Shown: piece after piece, positions 56,250-64,000 of the stretch
Numbering within the stretch: the stretch's first letter is position 1
How the letters are laid out: each line of letters begins with the position of its first letter
NCBI GenBank assembly: GCA_034509755.1
Contig: CM067542.1
Location: 18,915,001-18,979,000 of the forward strand
DNA: 64,000 nt
DNA from: Anisodus tanguticus
Lineage: Eukaryota; Streptophyta; Magnoliopsida; Solanales; Solanaceae
Direction: 5' to 3'
Made by a program: the position numbers and the translations under genes
Notes under the pieces: generated by a model
What the model was told of the DNA's origin: nothing
The model's input: the letters and a program-made list of their open reading frames with translations, nothing else
The model's database searches: none

Positions 56250-57777
56250 TGATGAACCAAGGACAATTGCTCGGCGTTGTCAACTCCGGAAGCACCGCTG
56301 CGGAAAGAAGCTATTGAGAGGAAATAAGCTCCATTCGCATAACCATACTTGGGAGTTGGTTGATCTTCCTCCGGAAATAAACCGTTGGGTTGTAAATGGA
56401 TACTCAAACGGAAATACAAGGCGAGATGGGTCTATAGACAAGTACAAGGCCAGGTTGGTAGTCAAGGGCTATCGACGACGACGAAGGCTTTGACTACTTT
56501 GACACATACTCTCCGGTATCCCGGATGATATCCATACGGGTATTTATTGCGATCGCAGCTTTGCGTGACCTTGAGATACACCAGATGGATGTTAAGACAG
56601 CCTTCCTAAATGGTGATTTGGAAGAAGAAATTTATATGGACCAACCCGAGGGGTACGTGGTTCAAGGGCAAGAGAAGAAAGTCTGTCGACTTATCAAATC
56701 TCTGTATGGGCTGAAACAAGCCCCGAAACAATGGCACGAAAAATTTGATAGTACTCTACTATCGAAGGGGTTCGCCATTAATGAGTGTGATAAATGTGTT
56801 TACACGAAAGGTAACTACGACTCATTTGTTATGATATGCCGTATGTAGACGACATGTTGATCACGGGAAGCGATCCTAGGATAATCCTAGAGACTAAGAA
56901 CATGTTGAAACAATGCTTCGACATGAAAGATATGGGTATCGCGAGATGTCATCCTAGGGATTAAAATCTCTAAGACGTCCGACGGACTGGTCCTATCTCG
57001 GTCTCACTACATCGAGGATGTTTTGAGAAAGTTCAAGATGTTAGACAGTTCTCCGATAGCGTCACCAATGGATATAAATCATAAGCTTGATAAAAATCTT
57101 GGTGCACCGTATACCGGGAGCGATATGCTGGTAATCGGTAGTTTGATGTATATAACAAAGCGCACCCGACCCGATATTGCTTACGCATCAATAAGTTGGC
57201 TAGGTTCACCCGTAATCCAAGTGATAATCACTGGACGGCGTTGAATCGGGTATTACAATACCGAAATACACGTTAAACTTCGGGTTACACTATTCGAGAT
57301 ATCCAAATTTGTACTAGAGGGTACGGTGATGCAAACCGGATATCGATATAGAGAACACCAAGTCCACCGGTGGGTATATATTTATAATTGGTGGTGGGGT
57401 GTATCTTGGAAAGCCTCTAAGCAAACTTGCATCGCCCGATCCACGATGGAATCGGAGTTTATCGCTTTAGACAAAGCGAGGAGAAGAAGGTCGAGTGGCT
57501 TCATGACTTCTTAGAGGATGTTCCGTGTTGGAACAAACCCGTACCTTCGGTAATGATCCCGCTGCGACGTCGGTCGGCTCTAGGAAGGGCACGGAATGTT
57601 ATGTACAACGGCAAGTCTCGTCATATTCGACGGAGGCATAAGACCGTTAGGCAACCGATCACCACGGGTATAATATCCATTGATTACATCAAGTCAAAGG
57701 ATAATATAGCGAGACCCATTGACAAAGGGCCTACTCAAGGATCGGATGGCTTGCTCTGTCTAGGGGAATGGGCTTAA
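56250..57777 (+). pseudogene. Copia RT and RNase H, tandem element 2
   Basis: RT: LEIHQMDVKTAFLNGDLEEE and LIKSLYGLKQAPKQWHEKF are in one frame (56525-56848). The catalytic box near 56838-56856 is shifted by a missing base ('tgccgtatgtagac' versus 'tgcacgtatgtagac' in element 1). In RNase H the ends of conserved blocks are displaced: 'aaagcgaggag' versus 'aaagcaggag' near 57475, 'atagcgagaccc' versus 'atagcagaccc' near 57709. Confidence 0.8.
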
Positions 57778-58427
57778 AACCCAAAATATAAGGACCAATA
57801 CGGTGGTAACCCAACCTTACGAACCTGGAGATCCCGTAATTTGGTTCAATGGGAAAACTAAGTGTAAGGTTCGGTTGATCGCTTCGAAGAGAAGCATGAG
57901 CACTTCGGATAGTGATTTCTGAAAAGAAACACCAAATCCAAAGCCGTTCCCGCGATAGACATTAAGTGCTATCTGCAGTATGGGTAAAGGTTAAGTTTTC
58001 AAAACCTGTAATGATCCTCAACAGTTGAGGCTAGGTTCTTGGGAAACTTTTAATGGTTCCTAACACTTGTGAAGTGGGGTATAGCAGGATACCTTGTAGG
58101 AGACCACCTATTTAAGTGCGAGGACAGCCGCCTCAAAATGAACGCACTTAAGAATCCAAGACGTTGTCCATGGCCAAAACGGACAAAACATTACGAAGAA
58201 GAGAGTAAGGGAATTTGTTGTGTTGGTATCATTGTCTTGGCTTACACTAAACACTGACGGTTCAAGACATCACGTTCACCGCGCAGTAAGTAAGTCCGAT
58301 GGTATTCAACTATGGAAGGTTCAAAGCTGAGGCTACCTCTCCTTATGCAACATCGGTCCGCTGAAATATTGCTTTGGAAATGAAAAGACACCATGTGAGT
58401 GCGCCAAAATCTCTTTCAAGAGGGGAT
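57778..58427 (+). other. 3' untranslated region and polypurine tract of tandem element 2
   Basis: Non-coding, matching 51632-52268. It ends in the purine tract 'caagagggga' before LTR 3. Confidence 0.75.
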
Positions 58428-58764
58428 TGTTGGAAATTAGCCTTTGGCGGGAGTTGCGACCGACCAACTTTAACGGCTTAAACACTAGTGTTACGTATGT
58501 TGGAGAATCCGGTTCTTCACACATGCATGATGTACTAAGTACGTAGATAACCGTAGGGCCAAGAATCGTCAAATTTCATTGAGAAATGAAAGAGATATTG
58601 GTTCACGAAGTAAGGTGTTTGAAGCATGGAAAAGTGTGGTGTGTGATCAATTCTCCCTCATCGGTAGAGGAAGAAAGAATTGTTGTGTATATAATACTTG
58701 AAATTGGTTTGAGGTTTGGGACCCCAAGGGGTATCCCATGTGTTTAAAGGAGGGAGGACCTAGA
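58428..58764 (+). repeat. LTR 3 of the tandem copia array, truncated
   Basis: The first 337 bp of the LTR, ending at 'ggacctaga'. The next base belongs to Ale integrase sequence in the opposite orientation. No target duplication can be found because the true 3' LTR end is absent. Confidence 0.85.
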
Positions 58765-60778
58765 CGAATATGTTTGCCTAAAGAGCAAGAAACACAATTT
58801 TGGGCAAGTTTCCCATTACAAGCAATGAAATTGTTGCCTCTAAGAAAATTAAAAACTGGGACTCCTGGATGACCAAGCCTATTATGCCAAGTTGAAGAAG
58901 AAACAGTCGCTAGAGTGACGAGAGAGAAAGATCTGGCAGCGGAGGTGGAAGTGAATGGATAGAGATCCCCCGTGCTATTGCATCTTGTAAGAGGTGTCCC
59001 CGAATGAAGGTCCTTCACAGTAAAACCAAAAGGGTCAAAATCCACAGAGACAGAATTATTACGAGTAAATTGGCGGACAGATATGAGGTTCTTAATCATG
59101 TGTGGGGCATATAGGGTGTTTTTTAGGGAGAAGGGTGGATGAGGAGGTTGTGTGTATGAGGTACCATAACCCTTAACTGGAATGCGTTGTCCACTACCAA
59201 CTGTAACATTTTGAGGATGCTTTAAACTAAACAGTTTAGGAATAGTACCTGCAGACTGGGTGATGTGAGATGTGGCGCCGAGTCCATGTACCAAGTATTG
59301 TCGGTCGTTGCATAGAGAGGGTTTCGAACGCCCGACCCAACTCGGTGGGTGTCATGCCGGAGGAGGGGCTGCGGGACCCGACCTTGCATGAAGTGGGCCT
59401 GCTGTGGGGCTGGAGCGGGGCCTAACAAACCGGGGTAAGAATACGGATTGTATGGCTGCTGGTAGTGGAATGGACTTGGCGCCGCGGCTCTGAACTGGGG
59501 CACCGCGACTCGATGGGGCGCCGCGCGCTCGTAGACGAACTGCTGAGGAGCCGCGGCCCGGTTGTTTTGCGATCTCTCGTTCTTCGTTGCCGCGTTGTTG
59601 GTTCTGTTGACCGCGACCCTTGCCACGACCACGGCCTCCTTTACCGCCGCGGCCTTTTCCACCCTTGCCGTCGCGGCCCTGCCGCTGTTGGGAGTTGTCT
59701 GGTGGCGTCTGATCTTGGGGTTGCGTGTCGACAGCTAACACATGCTGGGCGTGCTCATCCTGCTTAGCACGACGGGTTTCTTCGAGCAACAATTGTGAGC
59801 GAGCTTTGTTAAAACTCGGTAGCGGATGTGCCTGTTGAATTATGGTGGCCAAAGTATCATATTCGCCCTTAGTAAGGCCATAAATCATTTGTAGCACCAT
59901 TTTATCGTCAGTGACAGGCGTGCCGATGTTGGAGAGTTGATCCGCTAGAAGTTTAAGCTGCTTGCAGTACTCAGAGACATTGGAGAAGTTTTCAAGACGT
60001 ATTTTGTTGAACTGTTCTTCCAAATACACGGCACGAGTGTGCTTGTTGTCCTGAAAAATTTCCTTCAAACGATTCCACAAGTCAAGGGCTGTAGAGTCAG
60101 ATTTCATGATAGTAAGGAGCAAATCCTGAGAGATACTACCATATATCCATTATTTGACGCCGGCGTCGAGACGATGCCAGATAGAATCATCAACCTCCGT
60201 AGGGCGCAGAATAGTGTCATCAATATGGTCAAACACGTTATAGAGACATGCATGATTGCGAAAAAGTTCAACCCAGGGAGAATACTGGTTGTTTTCTTGA
60301 TCAAGAATAATGGGAATATGGTTCTTGATGTTGGAAACAGTAAAGGCGGGGTGAAACGGGGGTGATGACTTTGTGGTGAGATTTGTGGAGGTAGAGGCGT
60401 CAGAAAGTGTGGAAGAATCAGGGATAACCATTTAGAGAAGAGAAGAAAGGAAGAACAAAACCCGAAAAATAAGAAGAAAATCCGGGAGGGCCGCGGAGTA
60501 GGAGAGAGAAAATGGCGGCTGTGGAAGAGAAAGGTTTTTTTAGGGTTTTTGTTTATTTGGCTCTTGATACCATGTTAGATGATATTAATCTCCCTTGGGG
60601 AGTCTTTCATTAATATCATGGTATATATAGAGTACAATATTCATCCCTTATACAATAGGAATCCTAAGCCTATACAAAAGAGGAATCCTAGTCTTACCAT
60701 AATTATATTTACACAATATATGGAAATATTCTAATTATGGGTAGGGAATATATTGTTTCCTATATTTACACGTTTACA
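58762..60778 (-). mobile_element. Partial Ale element, copy B (5' LTR, gag, protease, start of integrase)
   Basis: It holds the 5' LTR (60573-60778), the primer-binding site (60559-60572), gag (60431 downwards, same stop at 60148) and a clean 256-codon gag/nucleocapsid frame at 59352-60122. Pre-integrase in the 58647-59294 frame ends at CSLGKHIRLG, where it meets the copia LTR. RT, RNase H, the 3' LTR and the pararetroviral insert are absent from this copy. The sequence CTGCTG/CAGCAG-rich stretch (59395-59700) is intact here but damaged in copy A. Confidence 0.88.
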
Positions 60779-61199
60779 AAAAACCTTAAAGTTAAACCTA
60801 GTTTAAGTCTTTTTAACAACTTGTTCTAATATTATCATTTTTAGTACCGTATTTTCTTTTTGCTATAGGCCGTTGGTATATCCAAATAAGTGGAAAACCC
60901 TGTTGCCAAACTTAAAAGCAGAAACTTACAAACTAACTTCCTTGAAAAAATGGCAGAAAGAAACGCAACTTAACGTTTGTCTTTCCTCCTCATTTCCACA
61001 ACTTAAACGTGTACTTTAAGTTCACTTTCCCCTCTATCTCTATCTCTCTATATATATACACACTATATCTTATCAACATACCAACACAACATTCTATCAT
61101 GTCATAAGGGCCTAACTGCAACATTCTGAATTTTTTCCATAACAAATTCACCATTATACAGCTAAATTTCAATCTTTCTTGGTACAAAAAAAGAGAAAA
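60779..61199 (+). promoter_or_regulatory. Promoter and 5' UTR of the ARM-repeat gene, copy B
   Basis: Identical by eye to 44045-44465, including the TATA box ('ctatatatatacacact' near 61047-61062) and the CT-rich patch. Confidence 0.6.
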
Positions 61200-62950
61200 A
61201 TGGATCATAGATCATCGATAGAGAGCGGAGGAGGAAGTATTCATCTAGAGATAAATGGGATGTTGAGTATGAGAGAAAGTGGTGGTCCAACAATTTTTGA
61301 ACCTCAAACTCATAGTCCAATTGAGACAAAGAACAGCAGCACAGCTAATTCTGTTTCTCTGAAAAGGCGAGCTGTTCGTGCACCGGAGAAGAAGATTACC
61401 CTCTTTGCTCTGAGGCTAGCAGTGCTGGAAAAAGCAGCAACTGGACTAGGAACACTTGGTTTCATATGGGCAACAGTTGTTCTTCTTGGTGGCTTTGCCA
61501 TCACTTTGGACACAACAGATTTTTGGGTCATAACAACTATTTTGCTGATTGAAGGAACAAGAATCTTTAGTAGGAGTCATGAGCTTGAGTGGCAACACCA
61601 AGCAACATGGTCTATTGCTGATGTGGGAATTAGTAGCTTTCGCGCGATTAAATCCAGCACAAGAACCATTGTCAAAGCTGCAAAAGCGATTTTCAAGCCT
61701 ATTTCTAATGTTACAATGGCAAGCAGCAGGGAAGTTGCAAGGAATTCGCAACAGACAGCTCGCAGGAAATGGGACAAGCGGAGGATGCCAACGCGAATGT
61801 GGACTAGTTCAGAGGTTCCTCTGCTTCCCTATGCGCGATGGATGTTCATAGCAAGAAATGTCAGTAAGATGCTGTACTGGCTCCAAATCTTATCTGCAAC
61901 AGCATGTTTGGTGCTTTCGTTGATGAAGCTTGTCGTGAGGAACTTTGGTGAAATTGCTAAAGGAGATACCGACAAGAGGAACAGGAAAAGCGCACTACTT
62001 ATATTCTACTCCCTCGCGTTCACAGAGGCATTGCTTTTTCTCTTGGAAAAAGCCTATTGGGAATGGAAGATCAACTTTTGTAGATTGTTGGAGGAGGTGA
62101 ACAAAGAGTGTGAATTGGGGCCATCAGGTATGTTGTTTTTTAAAAGACGGTGTAGCAAAGAAGTTGAAAGTATCGACTGAAATTGTCTCTATTTTTTTTA
62201 TTGAACATAGAGAGCTTTAAATAGCCAATTTCAAAACAGAAAATCTACTACATTTAAATTTAAATTTAAACTTAAACAAAGACTCCTTCTACAACTAAAC
62301 TACTTATTATTCTAGTAAATCAGTGGTAACAGAAGCAATTTTCAACAGGTATGACTTCTGTCAGAAGGTTTTTTTATGATGCTTATTCAAGATGTGTTAA
62401 TGGGAGCATATTTGATGGTCTTAAGATGGACATGGTTTCATTTGCTATGGAACTCCTAGACTCTAGCTCACCTGATGAACAGCTCATTGGTGCTCAAATT
62501 TTGAGAAAATTTGCTACGAGTCCACGGTTATGTGATGACACCCTTCAGAAGATTGGTACAAACATAATAGTAATGGAGAGGTTGGTTGAGATGCTGAATT
62601 GGAAAGACATCCAAGAAGAAGAGTTAAGGCTATCAGCAGCAGAGATCATATCAAAACTTACTGGTAAAAAGCAAAATTCACTTCGTGTGGCTGGGATACC
62701 TGGTGCTATGGAGTCCATATCTTCACTTCTCCAAATCAGCAGGAGTCCTAGTGGAGCAAGTGATGAAATCTGTGAAAAGAGGATTATCTTTGATAATGAA
62801 AACTATGGATTTTGGACATTTAACCATTTGGGGCTCCTCATTCTGAAGAAACTTGCCCGTGACCACGATAACTGTGGAAAGATAGGCAATACTAGAGGTC
62901 TTCTGCCCAAGATTATAGAGTTCACACAAGTAGGAGATGTTGGAAATTAG
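61200..62950 (+). pseudogene. Membrane-anchored ARM-repeat protein gene, copy B, interrupted at the same base
   Basis: Exon 1 is 61200-62127, the intron 62128-62348, exon 2 from 62349. Coding sequence is identical to copy A, including the codon at which the copia LTR begins (62938). An independent insertion at the same base is implausible, so the LTR was present before the duplication, or one locus is represented twice. The 3' part of the gene is not in the window. Confidence 0.82.
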
Positions 62951-64000
62951 CCTTTGGCGGGAGTTGCGACCGACCAACTTTAACGGCTTAAACACTAGTG
63001 TTACGTATGTTGGAGAATCCGGTTCTTCACACATGCATGATGTACTAAGTACGTAGATAACCGTAGGGCCAAGAATCGTCAAATTTCATTGAGAAATGAA
63101 AGAGATATTGGTTCACGAAGTAAGGTGTTTGAAGCATGGAAAAGTGTGGTGTGTGATCAATTCTCCCTCATCGGTAGAGGAAGAAAGAATTGTTGTGTAT
63201 ATAATACTTGAAATTGGTTTGGGGTTTGGGACCCCAAGGGGTATCCCATGTGTTTAAAGGAGGGAGGACCTAGATGTGCTTCGGTTCAAGTAAAGACCAC
63301 ACGCGCGCCGCCGCCGCCCGCCGGTCCGGTTCCGGGTTCTCAGGTTCTCAGGTTCTCAGGTTCACGGGTCACGGGTCGTGGGCTGTGGGCTGTGGGCCTT
63401 CTGATATTATCTTTTTGGGCCAGAAAACTTTGCCAGAAGTACAGTTTGATCCCAGAAGTTTCAGATGTGCAGTTTGGACCAGAAGTCTTTCAGATGTACA
63501 GTTTGGTCCCTGAAGTTTCAAGATGTACAGTTTGGTCCCTGAAGTTTTTCAGAAAATCAGAATTTCGACGGTCCAGAACAGAAACGTCCAGCACTCAATT
63601 CAGCCATTTATTTTGGCTGAATTACACCTCCTATAATGGCCAATCCGTTGGCATTTTTCACCATTTATTTTGGTGGATTAACTACCTCCATAATGGCCAT
63701 TATTTGGCCAATAATGGCTGTTATGGGGGCAGTTAAACAGCCCTCCCTCACCTATATAAACACCCCTTATACCATTGTTGAGGAGGACTTAACATACACG
63801 AAAATACACAAAGCAAAAATCAGTTTCTTCCTAATCTTCCAAGCATCATTTCATTGCTCAATATTCTTCACGGTAGCTTTTGAGTTTCCTTTGCTCAATA
63901 GTTCCATTGCTGTTTTATCTTGGGAGACGAATTGTCCAGGACGTATAAAGGATACATACGGGGCAATATTGTCTTAAGGACAGAGTGCCACACTCGACTC
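62938..64000 (+). repeat. LTR 4 of the copia element, copy B
   Basis: Matches LTR 1 (46204 onward) with CAG/CTG sites intact, four minisatellite units (63437-63560) and TATA box at 63753-63759. The window ends before gag. It serves as the clean reference for the error pattern in LTR 1 and LTR 2. Confidence 0.85.

Larger units (their letters stand above)
58762..64000. repeat. Copy B of a 16.7-kb direct segmental duplication
   Basis: From 58762 the sequence repeats 42035 onward: Ale pre-integrase, gag, 5' LTR, ARM-repeat gene and copia LTR. The offset is 16,727 at the junction and settles at 16,734. Coding exons are identical by eye. The junction shares 3 bp (AGA) between the LTR and Ale sequences. 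The copy runs to the window end. Confidence 0.9.

Overview
The window is plant nuclear DNA, most likely from a Solanaceae species or a close relative. It is AT-rich and contains only one recognisable host gene family member, present as two copies, and that gene has a GT-AG intron. The rest is layered plant transposable elements: Ty1/copia elements of several lineages, a Ty3/gypsy chromovirus, an RTE LINE, hAT-type non-autonomous elements, a caulimovirid-like endogenous pararetrovirus and a tRNA-related short repeat. The Solanaceae assignment is an inference from familiar dispersed repeats near 10.25-10.48 kb and 36.45-36.55/44.05-44.10 kb and from the pararetrovirus type. No bacterial, organellar or CRISPR-like content was seen.

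Layout. 1-5 kb: a solo LTR, then an RTE LINE on the minus strand with a 20-bp target duplication and a hAT element nested inside it. 4.1-9.7 kb: three copies of a repeat with a hairpin-CTAG terminus and fragments resembling a 14-3-3 first exon, interrupted by an internally deleted chromovirus (5368-8855). 9.7-17 kb: intergenic DNA with old copia crumbs, a GGATCC-rich hAT-like element, local duplications and a G-rich tract. 16.96-19.53 kb: a deleted Ale-type copia (minus). 19.53-26.28 kb: a decayed copia with 1.55-kb LTRs (plus), only the 3' LTR being visible. 26.63-33.69 kb: a complete but degenerate copia (minus) with a hAT in one LTR. 35.1-35.9 kb: a tandem-repeat-rich, MITE-like element. 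36.55-44.04 kb: an Ale-type copia (minus) with 206-bp LTRs and an AAAAA target duplication, which carries about 2.7 kb of pararetroviral protease-RT-RNase H sequence.

44.4-46.2 kb holds the host gene: two spliced exons encoding four predicted membrane segments followed by ARM-like repeats. The reading frame is cut by the LTR of a copia element. From there the window runs LTR - internal - LTR - internal - truncated LTR (46.2-58.76 kb). At 58762 a 3-bp microhomology junction returns to the middle of the Ale element. The Ale 5' half, the gene and the copia LTR are then repeated almost perfectly (offset 16,734 bp) to the window end.

The most useful observation concerns how this duplicated block differs between copies. 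The differences are concentrated at CAG/CTG trinucleotides (CAG read as CGG, CGAG or CG; CTG read as CCG, TCG or CG), and these changes create most of the frameshifts in the copia and Ale genes there. That is not the C-to-T signature of methylcytosine decay, which is visible in the older 19.5-26.3 kb element. It suggests consensus errors at CHG-methylated sites, so both the apparent pseudogenisation and the tandem structure need checking against raw reads.
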